Shown here: positions 41,524 through 50,604 of the stretch, piece by piece
How the letters are laid out: the number at the start of each line of letters is the position of its first letter
Position numbering within the stretch: the stretch's first letter is position 1
Origin: Picocystis sp. L7
Taxonomy: Eukaryota; Chlorophyta; Picocystophyceae; Picocystales; Picocystaceae
Direction of reading: 5' to 3'
Assembly (NCBI GenBank): GCA_020975725.1
Contig: QXJR01000011.1
Coordinates: 434,001 to 498,000 of the forward strand
DNA: 64,000 bases
Program-made: the position numbers and the translations under genes
The notes under the pieces: model-generated
What the model was told of the DNA's origin: nothing
Seen by the model: the letters and a program-made list of their open reading frames with translations, nothing else
Databases searched by the model: none

Positions 41524-42190
41524 CGCCAGCCGCGCAATGAAGGCGCAACAGCGATGGCAAACACACAATTGTGTCGATAAAGATGACGTTTCGAGGTCCG
41601 AGACAGCGGACCACCATCCTCGACGGGATTGGTCCGTCCACGCAGATTTGCCCCCTTCCGCACCGGTCGAGAAAGCCTGGTCGAGGCATGTGCCGCCCCG
41701 GAGAGCCTCCTTCCTCGGCGGTAGATGCACGCCTACGGGAAACTACCGGAGCATGTTTCGGTACGAATGTTTCAGAGAGCATGCCCGCCGAGGATCCGAG
41801 GGTCGCCTTGGAGAACTCCCTCGGAAATCACAGACCCGGGTTCGTAAGGAAAGCTTGACCGAGGGAACCCGGGCGAGTCGGAGGGGTCGACCGGGGATGG
41901 ACCGGGTCAAGGTGCCGGTCATCCCGACGCGAACCGACGAGGACATCGCCGCAGAGGAAGGCGATCGGTTCGTAATGCACCCAAACGCGGATCCTCTGCG
42001 GTACGCGACCTTCGTGGCCGTACGGGGGATCGAGGCACCCTAGGACAACAATTCACCCTTCGCTTAGAATTGCAGACACAACACAATCACTACAGCACCA
42101 GGTGGATGATCGACCAACTAGGGAAGGAGACGTGCGGTCAGGACTTCGCCAACCCAATGTTTCTTCGACAATGCAAGTCAAGGCGACATC
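41524..42190. other. upstream region of the LTD-CotH gene
   Basis: 667 bp of GC-rich promoter-like sequence between same-strand genes, with CACACAATTGTGT near 41560 (a perfect inverted repeat) and alternating GGAACCCGGGC-type blocks near 41865. No gene is seen. Confidence 0.5.
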
Positions 42191-43501
42191 TCAGACGGTC
42201 TGCTTGCGTCGAATGCATTCGTTCAGCCATTCTTGGCGCTGGAGGCGGTTCTGCTCCTCTTCCTCCTCTTCAATAGCTCGCATCTCCATGTCCAAATCCT
42301 CAATGATGTCGGAGGGTGACGCACTTCTGCTCTGACTGTCCTTCCGCGTCAGGTTCTTCTCCTTGCGGATTTCAGCAGCAGAAAGAGCCTCTTTCAGGCT
42401 CAACACACGGTCACTGTCTGGCAAAGGAGGGGTCATGCGTCTACGTACCCTTGCTGACAGTTTGCGTGGAATGGTGGGCTTCGCATCCGGCTGCCCCTGA
42501 GGCTTCGTGTTTTCGTTGTCCCAGTAAAGATCACCCAACCTGTCAAACATGCCTGCCATTCGGTCCATCTGCTTCAAGTTGTGCTCGCGCCTCAGCTGTT
42601 TGAGCCTGGACATCGACTTGGACACATCAGAATGGACAGCCGGGTCGAGCAGGAGTGCTTGCTTCAAGTCTTTCTCTCCTTCTTCCCATTCCTGGAGCTC
42701 AGAGCGTGCCACTCCTCTCCTGTAGAGAGCCTTTGCGTTTCCCGGATCAATGGCAATCACCTCTGTGCAAGCCGTGTCTGCTTCCCTCCACCGCTCCTCC
42801 TTGAGGGCAGCGTGGGCGTAGTTGAGCCAAAGCTTGGCCAGCAGATCCATCGCCTGACGGTTCTCTTTGCGAGCAGATTCATCCACTCCGCCATGTGCCT
42901 CGTCCCCCTCCGCCTGCATGATATTGAGGAACCTGGTGGCATCCTGGTACACCCGTGCAGCCCTCTTGTGCCGTTTCTCTTTCACCAATGCGTTGCCCAC
43001 TAGGCGCAGCACTTCTGCTCTGGCCCAGCGCTCCTGCGCGCTCATCTGAAACTTATCGCCCCTCCCATGCATCACCTGCGTGACTTCCAACCGAAACTGC
43101 ACTTTCATCTCTTTTTCGGTCCATCCAGGAGGCAATTGCGCTGGTTCATCTGGCAGCAGCACGTCGCCGATCAGCTCCACATCCGCTTCCTCTCCTTCGG
43201 ACATCTGCATCAAGGCTTCGTTCAGGCCTGCTGGCAGCTCCACGTCCCACACGTCTGCCTCGCACTCGACTTCTTCTCCTCTTTTCCCTCTCTTGGACGT
43301 GCTCCGCGATGTGCAGAGGTGGAGCAGCTGCAGCCATGCTTCGCGAGCACTCGACCTCGGCGTGCTCTGCTCCTCGCCGTCCGCTTGCGTCCGCCACAGG
43401 CGGAACTGCACGCGTTTTCCTTCTTTCACGGCTTGGTTCGATCCTCCTCGCACCCTTTGGACGCGAACGAGATCGGATCCTTGATCGTAGAGGCGCGCCA
43501 T
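42191..43501 (-). CDS. FKBP-like TPR protein
   Basis: The 436-aa product resembles multidomain FKBP co-chaperones. Residues 5-150 hold a divergent FKBP-fold half (VPAGLNEALMQM-like helix written as PAGLNEALMQMSEGEEADV, then VQFRLEVTQV) without the aromatic pocket of active prolyl isomerases. A three-unit TPR block follows at about 170-320 (RLVGNALVKEKRHKRAARVY, LWLNYAHAALKEERWREADTAC, AKALYRRGVARSELQEW), the last with the LYRRG clamp-type residues that bind the Hsp90 or Hsp70 tail. The C-terminus is charged and coiled. The start is the first in-frame ATG. A perfect promoter palindrome lies 165-178 nt upstream. Confidence 0.78.
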   Translation of the reverse strand: MARLYDQGSDLVRVQRVRGGSNQAVKEGKRVQFRLWRTQADGEEQSTPRSSAREAWLQLLHLCTSRSTSKRGKRGEEVECEADVWDVELPAGLNEALMQMSEGEEADVELIGDVLLPDEPAQLPPGWTEKEMKVQFRLEVTQVMHGRGDKFQMSAQERWARAEVLRLVGNALVKEKRHKRAARVYQDATRFLNIMQAEGDEAHGGVDESARKENRQAMDLLAKLWLNYAHAALKEERWREADTACTEVIAIDPGNAKALYRRGVARSELQEWEEGEKDLKQALLLDPAVHSDVSKSMSRLKQLRREHNLKQMDRMAGMFDRLGDLYWDNENTKPQGQPDAKPTIPRKLSARVRRRMTPPLPDSDRVLSLKEALSAAEIRKEKNLTRKDSQSRSASPSDIIEDLDMEMRAIEEEEEEQNRLQRQEWLNECIRRKQTV

Positions 43502-44342
43502 TGCCGCTTCGTTCGCCGCGGTCTCGCAGCGAATGCGCGGGTTTTCGTCGTCGACCCACGTCGACCCCAAGCTATCGATACCTGTCCCTTCGACATCGAT
43601 ATCTTCCTTCGAAGGTATCGGGGGATGGCTTCGGGTTCCCACCGAGCGCCCTGGGGTCAAGGTTTCCCTTTCGAAAGGGGTGCGAACCGGATGGTCTTTC
43701 TACGAGGGAGTCGGGATGAGAAAGACTGTAGCCTCGATCCTCGGTGAGAAGAGACAGGCGGACCCCACCTCCGAGTCGAGAGTTGCACAGTGAAGTGCGG
43801 ACCACGGCGAAGTCTGTGGGTGTGGCTTCCTATGCAGGAAGGAAGCAGGCCTCGTCTCCTCCCCCATCGTGGGGATGCCCTCGTCCATCCCTTCAGGCGC
43901 ACGTGTGGGCCGACGGATGACGGTTGCGCCTTCGGGACCACCCGCTGTTTGCAGCTGTGTCCCATGCGAAATGCATCGCAGGACCGTCCACGTGCTTCCT
44001 GGTCGTGCTGCCCGCCACATCCGACTCGTCAGCTGACCCACGTGGGGGGTCCACGTGACCCCGAAGGACCCACCCCCGCCCCACAACGCTAAACCCTAGC
44101 AAAAACTTCGGGACGTGGGGCTGGGGGACCTCGCTTCGACGTTAAGCGCGGGGTTAACCTCGTGGGTTCCCCCCTCCCGGCCTGAGGTTCGCACCCCTCG
44201 GCTTCGAGTTAAGTAGGAAGGTAAGCGAAGGGGGAGGGGTCCAGCTGCGCCTGGGAGGCCATAACCACCGTCGGATCGGGCCTTCGAACCGTGGCATGAC
44301 GGATTGGACGGTGGAGATTCGCTGAGGGGGGAGACCTGGACC
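43502..44342. promoter_or_regulatory. divergent promoter region FKBP-like / NAD kinase
   Basis: 841 bp. It contains CCCTTTCGAAAGGG at 43666-43679, paired CGATACCT/AGGTATCG arms flanking 43575-43622, CACGTG boxes near 43986, 44039 and 44054, and three GTTAA elements (44141, 44153, 44208), two of which follow CTTCGA. No gene is evident. Confidence 0.5.
43666..43679. promoter_or_regulatory. promoter palindrome CCCTTTCGAAAGGG (FKBP-like gene)
   Basis: Perfect 14-bp palindrome, identical to that at 33480-33493. Confidence 0.5.
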
Positions 44343-45506
44343 ATGGGCATCCTCGCCTCCGCCGGGCGCCCCGTCCGTACCGTGCTGACGGTGCTGAAGA
44401 CCACGGTGTACCAGACCTACCAACAGCTGTCGGAACGTGGCGAATCGCTGCCAGGTGACCTGCGATGGGATCGCCTTCGCGAACGGTGAGGAAACAAGGA
44501 AGGAAGGAGCGAACGAGGAAGATGGGAGTCGAACGAGACACAACAACGTGCAGCTGACCGTGAACTCGCTCGATCTGGGACGGGAAACAGGCACGAGCTG
44601 CACGAACGTACGGTGGAAGAAATCCACCAGTTCATACGCAAGGAGAGCCCAAACACGGACGTCAGGACCGTGAGAAGAGGAGAATTGAGTGACCAGCACG
44701 TGCATGGAGCGGACCTCGTCGTCTCCATTGGAGGAGATGGCACCGCTCTGCAGACATCCCACGCGGTGGGCGGTGAGGTGCCACTCTTGGGCATCTGCTC
44801 GGACCCCACGCCTGCACAAGAACAGAGACGGGCCAATCATGCAGAGCAAGACACGAGGAGAAGCACAGGTGCACTGTGTGCTGTGACTCGAGAAAACTAC
44901 CAGGAATACTTGGCTGGAGTGCTGGCCGGAAAGCTACGACCGTCCGAAAGAACTCGAATCATGGTCACCGTCAAGCCAGCTGGCGCCCCCATCTCGGAGA
45001 TGATGAGGCTGCCTTGGGCTCTCAATGACATACTGGTGGCCCATCCTAGCCCAGCAGCCGTGTCTAGGTATCGTATGGGCATATGGGAAGGCCGTGAACA
45101 TATCAAGGACCATGGAGAGGGAGCAGCATCCCAAGAGCGACTTGTGCGAGAAAATGTGCGCAGCAGCGGCTTGAGGGTCTGCACTGCCACCGGTTCGACA
45201 GCTGCTATGCGCAGTGCAGGTGGATTGCCTATGCCATTCGATACCCCGGAAACACCAGGATGCAATAGGATCTTGCAATTCATGGTGCGGGAACCGATAG
45301 ATATACAACACGGTGTGCTGATGCGGGGAATACTCGACCCGGATCGTTCGTTGCGTCTACGCTGGAACTCTCTGGATGGAGCAATTTTTGTTGATGGATC
45401 TAATATTACACATAGAATCAGGATGGGGGACAGGATATGGATTTCTGCTGCAGCCCCAAGTTTGTGGCTGTATCCCAGAGATCCATGGTACCTCGATGGA
45501 CACTAG
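44343..45506 (+). CDS. NADK: NAD kinase, NADK2-like (2 exons)
   Basis: This enzyme phosphorylates NAD to NADP with ATP. Exons are 44343..44454 and 44554..45506 (99-nt intron, donor GTGACC, acceptor GTGCAG), giving 354 aa. Splicing joins YQTYQQLSERGESLP to ADRELARSGT and then to HELHERTVEEIHQFI, matching the N-terminal layout of mitochondrial NADK2 proteins. The catalytic and ATP motif is VVSIGGDGTALQTSH; the NAD-binding loop is ALNDILVAHPSP; the diacylglycerol-kinase-fold motif is CTATGSTAAM. The first exon (MGILASAGRPVRTVLTVLK) is basic and amphipathic, which suits organelle import. The ATG at 44343 is the first in frame. GTTAAC lies 185 nt upstream. Convergent with the LRR gene. Confidence 0.9.
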
Positions 45507-45730
45507 TATTCCATGCAAGGAAGGCAGGAGCTCTGCTCCTGTCATGGTACCATTGTTTCTGCTTCACATCCGCGGTCCACCCTTGCTCTACATGTTGGGA
45601 CAATGAGCGGTGCCAAGCTGCGGTTCAAGTTGGATACAGTGGGGGCAGGAAGAGAACTTGCTGTAATAGATGAAAAAATGTGGAAAGGTACTTGTTGTCT
45701 CCTATTACAGTACTACTTTTTTGTGTAGCA

Positions 45731-47680
45731 TTACGGGAGGGCTAGCTCCTGATGACCGGGTACGTTGTCGTCCAGATCAACAAAGTTGACGCTGGCCTTC
45801 TGTTTTTTCCTCTGCATTACAAAGTACACTCCTATGGCTAGAAGCGCGACCACCACAATGCAGCTAATCACAATCCCAGCAATGTCACCTCCTGAAAGCC
45901 CACTGCTGCTTGTGTTCCCTGTCTCCATGGTTTCGCCATCGGATGATGTAGACACTGCTGGTTCGCCGCTTGGTGCGCAGTCCAAGTCTTGCAGGTACAG
46001 AATGTTCGTCTCCTCTGGACACACAAACCGGTTGCCATTCAGTTTTATGTTGGGCGTGCGCGATGGATCGAATCGCTGGAGGAAGGAAGGAACTTCTCCA
46101 GACAATCTGTTGGAGGAAACATCAAACGTGCTGTAGAGGATCTGGCCTGCTGTCACAGATGGAGGAAGTGTGAAGACGCCCATATTGCTGTATGAGTCTG
46201 GAATGTTCCCGGAGATCGCGTTTTCGCTGACGTTGAAAACACGCAGGTTCAGAAAAGGGGCCTCGATGTCTGCTCCGGGTAGCTCTCCAGACAACTGGTT
46301 TCTATCCAGCCAGAGAAATGCCATGTGTTCATGGCTGGCCAATGAGGGAGGTACGGGACCGGTGATCTCGTTCGCACCCAAGTCAAGCCTCCTCAAGTTG
46401 GCGCTCCAGTTCGTAGGAAGAGATCCCGACAAATTGTTGTCGTACAGCGTCAAAGTTTCCAGAAGGCTTGAAGCAGCAAGGTTTTCCGGGATCGAACCTG
46501 TGAGACGATTGCCTGCGAGCAAAGCACTCTGCAAGAAGGGAGCGCTGAAACCTTGCGGAAGGGGTCCTTCCAATAGGTTGGAGGTAATGTCCACGTAAAC
46601 CAAAGACGGAAGACTCGAAATCGCACTCGGAAAGCGACCTTCGATCCGATTGTTTGCGAGAACAAGTGTTCGGAGCCTGGATTCCACGGGGTACGTGGGC
46701 CAAGCACGGTCCGGTGGTATGGATCCCGTCAACTGATTGGAGGCCAACTTGATCTCTTCAATCCTCTGGGAACCCACCAGGCATTCTGGTATGCTGCCGG
46801 TGATTTCGTTTGCTTGCAGGTCCAACGCTTGCAGGCCTGATCTCGCGAGCGCGCAGATCCCCGGACTGCTCAGGTCCCCGCTGATGGAGTTTCTCAGCAT
46901 ACTAAGACGTTCGAAGCCTTCCAGTTGAGAGAGCCCCTCCGCAATCTCGCCCACCTCCCCCTCGATGGAGTTGAAGTCCAGGATCAGCGCGTGGAGTTGC
47001 TTGAATTGGAGGACGTCTTCGATGGGAAACTCGCAGCGAAGCCCTTCCCTGCTCAGATCCAGCAGGACGAGGTTCCCTTGTGCGTCGCACATGCTCTTGG
47101 GATAGTGGCACAGGTCGGTGAATCCGCTTCCACCCATTCCGCGCCAGGTCAGGCAGTTGGAATTTCCTTCGGTGTCGCAGCATTCCTCGTAGATCCTACC
47201 AGCAGCAGCCCTCTGGGCCACGTTCAGTTCCCTTGTGTCTGGGCTGACTTCCGCGTAGATGGTGTATCCCACGGGAAAGTTGGAGTATCCGTAGACCGCA
47301 CAGACGTACTGCCCTCGTTCGATCGCCAACCTGTCGTTCCTGGAGATGAAGACGACGTCGAATCCACTCCCTCTTTCGGAGCTCCAGGTGGCCCTTCGAG
47401 GTCCAGGTGTTCCGAATTCTCTCCTGTCGCAGTACAGGTCCACGTCGCCCATGACGCCGGCGTACGGCGTGGGTTCCACGACGACGGTGACGTCGGAGGC
47501 TTCTTCCACGCGCAGGAGGTAGAGTTTGGATTCTCCTGGTCCCACGATGCCCATCCTTTGCGTGCCATTCGTGGGCATGTCCATCGCGTCTCCTGGGTTC
47601 CCTTGCGCCCGTCCCGCGGACCACCCCCACGCGGAAGCGGCCACGAGCAGCAGCAGGGGGTTCCACGTGTTCTTGCCCAT
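45731..47680 (-). CDS. LRR single-pass membrane protein with N-terminal PPC-like domain
   Basis: The 649-aa product starts with a signal peptide (residues 1-26, NPLLLLVAASAWGWS). A beta-rich domain follows at about 40-150 (SKLYLLRVEEASDVTVVV, GDVDLYC, GQYVCAVYGYSNFPVGY), resembling bacterial pre-peptidase C-terminal domains. After a Cys-rich segment come about 10-12 plant-type leucine-rich repeats (LDLQANEITGSIPECL and the like). A single membrane helix lies at about 600-622 (IVISCIVVVALLAIGVYF), then a 27-residue tail with no kinase. This is a receptor-like protein layout: outside recognition, with signalling through a partner. Start codon 47680 sits directly before the hydrophobic core. Five CACGTG boxes lie within 310 bp upstream. 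Confidence 0.85.
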   Translation of the reverse strand: MGKNTWNPLLLLVAASAWGWSAGRAQGNPGDAMDMPTNGTQRMGIVGPGESKLYLLRVEEASDVTVVVEPTPYAGVMGDVDLYCDRREFGTPGPRRATWSSERGSGFDVVFISRNDRLAIERGQYVCAVYGYSNFPVGYTIYAEVSPDTRELNVAQRAAAGRIYEECCDTEGNSNCLTWRGMGGSGFTDLCHYPKSMCDAQGNLVLLDLSREGLRCEFPIEDVLQFKQLHALILDFNSIEGEVGEIAEGLSQLEGFERLSMLRNSISGDLSSPGICALARSGLQALDLQANEITGSIPECLVGSQRIEEIKLASNQLTGSIPPDRAWPTYPVESRLRTLVLANNRIEGRFPSAISSLPSLVYVDITSNLLEGPLPQGFSAPFLQSALLAGNRLTGSIPENLAASSLLETLTLYDNNLSGSLPTNWSANLRRLDLGANEITGPVPPSLASHEHMAFLWLDRNQLSGELPGADIEAPFLNLRVFNVSENAISGNIPDSYSNMGVFTLPPSVTAGQILYSTFDVSSNRLSGEVPSFLQRFDPSRTPNIKLNGNRFVCPEETNILYLQDLDCAPSGEPAVSTSSDGETMETGNTSSSGLSGGDIAGIVISCIVVVALLAIGVYFVMQRKKQKASVNFVDLDDNVPGHQELALP

Positions 47681-47836
47681 GCTTCGGATCCTACGTGTCG
47701 CCTGCAAGCGCACGCCTGCGCCTCGAAACGTCGCGCGACGCGCTTCGTCGGATCTCGTCGAACCTCGCCGAGCCTCGACCCCCTCGGAGAAGAAACTCCC
47801 CTGGGAGGGAGGGGTCCCTCCTCTCCTGGGCCGGGC

Positions 47837-47986
47837 CACGTGGTCCCCCCCACCCACGTGGCTCGACGGACCAATGGGCGCCCGGGATCCGCATCGGGGC
47901 GGGTCACGTGGGGGGCGGGCGCCAATGGACGGCCCGGTTCCGGCCGGGGAAGTCCAACGTGGACACGTGGAAGGACGCGCCACGTG
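47837..47986. promoter_or_regulatory. cluster of five CACGTG boxes
   Basis: CACGTG occurs at 47837, 47855, 47905, 47964 and 47981. The first two are in the spacer before the LRR gene; the last three fall in the 3' end of the methyltransferase-like coding region. G-boxes are bound by bZIP and bHLH factors in plants. Confidence 0.4.
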
Positions 47987-48854
47987 TACGACCCCATTCC
48001 ACCAAGTACGCGATGTGCTGCGAGGTGGTGCGCACCAGGGTTCCGTCTTGCAGGCGACGGTGGGGGAAGTGCTGAGGGAACACGCAGCAAGGCACCACGC
48101 AGAACGGCTTGCGCAAGTCCAAGGCACACTGGACGATGGCGTCGGTGGCCTGGTCGGGATGGAAGCCCAAGAGAGCGCTGCAGCGATGGATGCGTGTCCT
48201 GGCGTCCGAGACGTCCACAGGAATCGGACGCAAGGAAGGTGCAGACGCCCGCATCGACCTCTCGTGCGGACACTGGAAGGCCTTGTGCTGCAACCAACCG
48301 TCGAAGCCGTTCACGTGCTGGTCCTCGACCTGCGGATCCTGTGCTTCTCCACCACGACCTCGCGGACCGCACTTCCAACAGCCTACGCCATGCACCTTCC
48401 GAAGCTGCACATGCGTCGAACGAACCGAACGTTCCGGCTCGTGAGCCTCGAACCACGCCCGCTGGGCGAGTGCCTGGCCAGCTTCGCCTCCCTCCTCCTT
48501 CCACAAACGTGGCTCGAAGAACGCCTGGCAATGGCTCGGCGCGACCAACGGCGTCGTGGCCTCCTCGTCGAGGCCTTGCTTCCTGCGTCGACGTCGGATC
48601 GAAGCGTCCCAGTGCTTGGCGAGCTTGTCCAGGCGCAACTCGCGAGGATCCACCACCAAGGTGTCAATGCCGTCCGCGTTGCAGAGCTCGAACGCCAAGC
48701 GACCCTGTCCGCCCGCCACGTCCACGACACCGTCCACGAGCGCGTCGCGGCCGAACAAATCGATGCACCAACGTCGAAACACCGAATGCGAACGCGTGCT
48801 CCGAGCACGAGCGAAGCGGCGGGACGCAACCGCGCCGCCTTCGCTCGCACTCAT
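47904..48854 (-). CDS. SAM-dependent methyltransferase-like protein
   Basis: The 316-aa product has the SAM-binding loop VVDVAGGQGRLAFEL at about residues 42-56, then an acidic end of beta-2 (LVVDPREL) and, near residue 240, GFHPDQATDAIVQCALDLRKP followed by VVPCCVFPQHF, which would be the motif IV region with Cys in place of an Asp/Asn. I recall this layout in uncharacterised eukaryotic methyltransferases; the substrate is unknown. The ATG at 48854 is the first in frame. It sits between SNAPC1 (187 bp upstream) and the LRR gene (223 bp downstream), all on the same strand. Confidence 0.72.
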   Translation of the reverse strand: MSASEGGAVASRRFARARSTRSHSVFRRWCIDLFGRDALVDGVVDVAGGQGRLAFELCNADGIDTLVVDPRELRLDKLAKHWDASIRRRRRKQGLDEEATTPLVAPSHCQAFFEPRLWKEEGGEAGQALAQRAWFEAHEPERSVRSTHVQLRKVHGVGCWKCGPRGRGGEAQDPQVEDQHVNGFDGWLQHKAFQCPHERSMRASAPSLRPIPVDVSDARTRIHRCSALLGFHPDQATDAIVQCALDLRKPFCVVPCCVFPQHFPHRRLQDGTLVRTTSQHIAYLVEWGRTRGASFHVSTLDFPGRNRAVHWRPPPT

Positions 48855-49041
48855 GCGGGAAGAAGTGCCTGGTCGAGACGAACCGAAAAGGTGCAGTAAA
48901 CACCGCGCGATCGATGCGTGAACCAAGGACGATTCCCGTCAACCTTTATTGCAGTCCGGCTGGGCCACTGGTGGCGGCCGGATGGAACGAGTTCGTGTGC
49001 ATGGAAAACTCGTGTTGCATGCGCAGCAAAATCGCTGGATC

Positions 49042-50535
49042 TCAGGCGTCCATCGCCGTTGCATCTTCCGCAAGGATGGCCTCCAGTGCATTAGCCAAGG
49101 CCTGCTCTGCCTCCTCCGCGCGACTGCTACGAGGCTTGGGGCTTCCTGCAGGGACGAGGTCCTCCAAGTTTGCAGGAGGCAATGACGATGCCCGCACAGT
49201 CTGCTGTCCAGGTGGTGGACTCTGCACCCTGTCGGGTAGACCTGGGATGGATGGCATGGACATCAGCCTTGGCATTTGGACCCTGGAAGGTGCTGAAGCC
49301 ATCGATTCTGGAGATTCCTCGTGTAGAGCTGTATCCTGTACCTCCTCCATCTGTGCTCCTTCGCTGTGGGTGTCCTTGGACTTGCGCCGCTTGGCTTCTG
49401 CTGCACGCACTGCCATTCTCGCAGCCTGCGGTAGCCCGAAAATGGAATCCAGCCATTCCATTGGGTCGGCATCGCCTGCATCAGCGCCGGCAAGATAGTG
49501 CTCCGACCTGGTAGCATGCGCGCTTTTCATCATGTGGGCTGCTGTGGACATGGCCTTCCGCTGCAGCGCAGTGGGTCTCTTCCTCCCTCTTTTTGCCGTG
49601 TCCTGTGCGACCACCCTGTGGCTAATTCGCCTTTCAGAAGACACGACTGCGGCATGTATGCCTCTCAGTGCTGCATCTACTTCATCCACACAGGTCTCGT
49701 AGATGGTTTCAAGATCCCTTGGAAGCCGTGAAGTGCCCTTTGCCATCCACGCACAGTGCTTGGGCAGCTTCTTGGAGAGCTTTGCCTTCGCCTTTGTATA
49801 GGTTCGACTGAGCTCCGCCAATTCCTTCCAATCAAGGACCTCGGCCATTCCCTCCTGCACGTCCGCTTTCAGTTTCTCCAGTGCGTCCAGCACTTCAGGC
49901 GGGGCCTGGTGTACGGTGGGTCTGTGCAACTCTTCCAACTTCCGTTCAAACAATTCTATTTCTCTTTGCGCAGGACGTTCGATGCAGCCAAGCATGAATG
50001 CACCGGTTCGGAACATGCGTTTTATCACGGCTTGGACATCTGCCAGCTTGCATCTGTTGGCTTCGTGGACCAATTGAACGAGCTGGTCCATCTGCGTGGG
50101 GGAGACGTATAGGCATGTCTTCGGCTCGGAATCTTGCATCTCGTGGATGAAATATGCGGCGTAAAGTGCTCCTACTTGCACCGTGAGCTTGGGCTCCTGC
50201 TCCACGCCTCCAAGGCGGTCCATGGCGGCTGCGAGCAGCTCTTCGAGGCGTGTGCGATCCTCTTGAACCTCTGCTATCCTTTCCTCCGATCCCGTGCTCC
50301 TGCAGACCGCTCGAAAGGCGGCGAAGCGCCATGCTCGTGCCGGCTCCTGCTGTGCGTGCTGCGCGTGCTTTGGTCCGTCCAAGAAACCCGAAGGTCCAAC
50401 GGTCGACTCCACGTGTCTCGCATAAGCATCCACGAGGGCATCGACGTCCACTGGGGCGAACTGCCCCCCCGGGGATTCCTCGGACCGCCCCGTGGTGCGT
50501 GGTGCGTCGAGGCGGTTCGCACCACGTGCCGGCAT
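49042..50535 (-). CDS. SNAPC1: snRNA-activating complex subunit SNAPC1 (SNAP43)
   Basis: SNAPC1 is part of the complex that binds the proximal sequence element of snRNA promoters and recruits Pol II or Pol III. The 497-aa product has the SNAP43-type domain at about residues 15-190: VDVDALVDAYARHVEST, WRFAAFRAVC, then VGALYAAYFIHEMQD and VQAVIKRMFRTGAFMLGCIE, matching the family's helices in order. The C-terminal half is coiled coil and low complexity. The start 50535 is the first in-frame ATG. Only 69 bp separate it from the stop of the FAD oxidoreductase gene, so its promoter must overlap that gene's end; TACGGTTACCGT lies there. AATAAA is present about 92 nt after the stop. Confidence 0.8.
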   Translation of the reverse strand: MPARGANRLDAPRTTGRSEESPGGQFAPVDVDALVDAYARHVESTVGPSGFLDGPKHAQHAQQEPARAWRFAAFRAVCRSTGSEERIAEVQEDRTRLEELLAAAMDRLGGVEQEPKLTVQVGALYAAYFIHEMQDSEPKTCLYVSPTQMDQLVQLVHEANRCKLADVQAVIKRMFRTGAFMLGCIERPAQREIELFERKLEELHRPTVHQAPPEVLDALEKLKADVQEGMAEVLDWKELAELSRTYTKAKAKLSKKLPKHCAWMAKGTSRLPRDLETIYETCVDEVDAALRGIHAAVVSSERRISHRVVAQDTAKRGRKRPTALQRKAMSTAAHMMKSAHATRSEHYLAGADAGDADPMEWLDSIFGLPQAARMAVRAAEAKRRKSKDTHSEGAQMEEVQDTALHEESPESMASAPSRVQMPRLMSMPSIPGLPDRVQSPPPGQQTVRASSLPPANLEDLVPAGSPKPRSSRAEEAEQALANALEAILAEDATAMDA

Positions 50536-50604
50536 CGCTCTGAGCTGAGGCCGTCGCAGGCGGGCGGTTGTGGACCCCACATCCGGCCAATGGTACGGTT
50601 ACCG

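Noticed and set aside
46925-49498. 857-codon open frame on the plus strand across three genes
   Set aside because: It is antisense to the LRR gene, the methyltransferase-like gene and part of SNAPC1, is Arg/Pro/Ser-rich without domains, and follows from their GC-rich codon bias.
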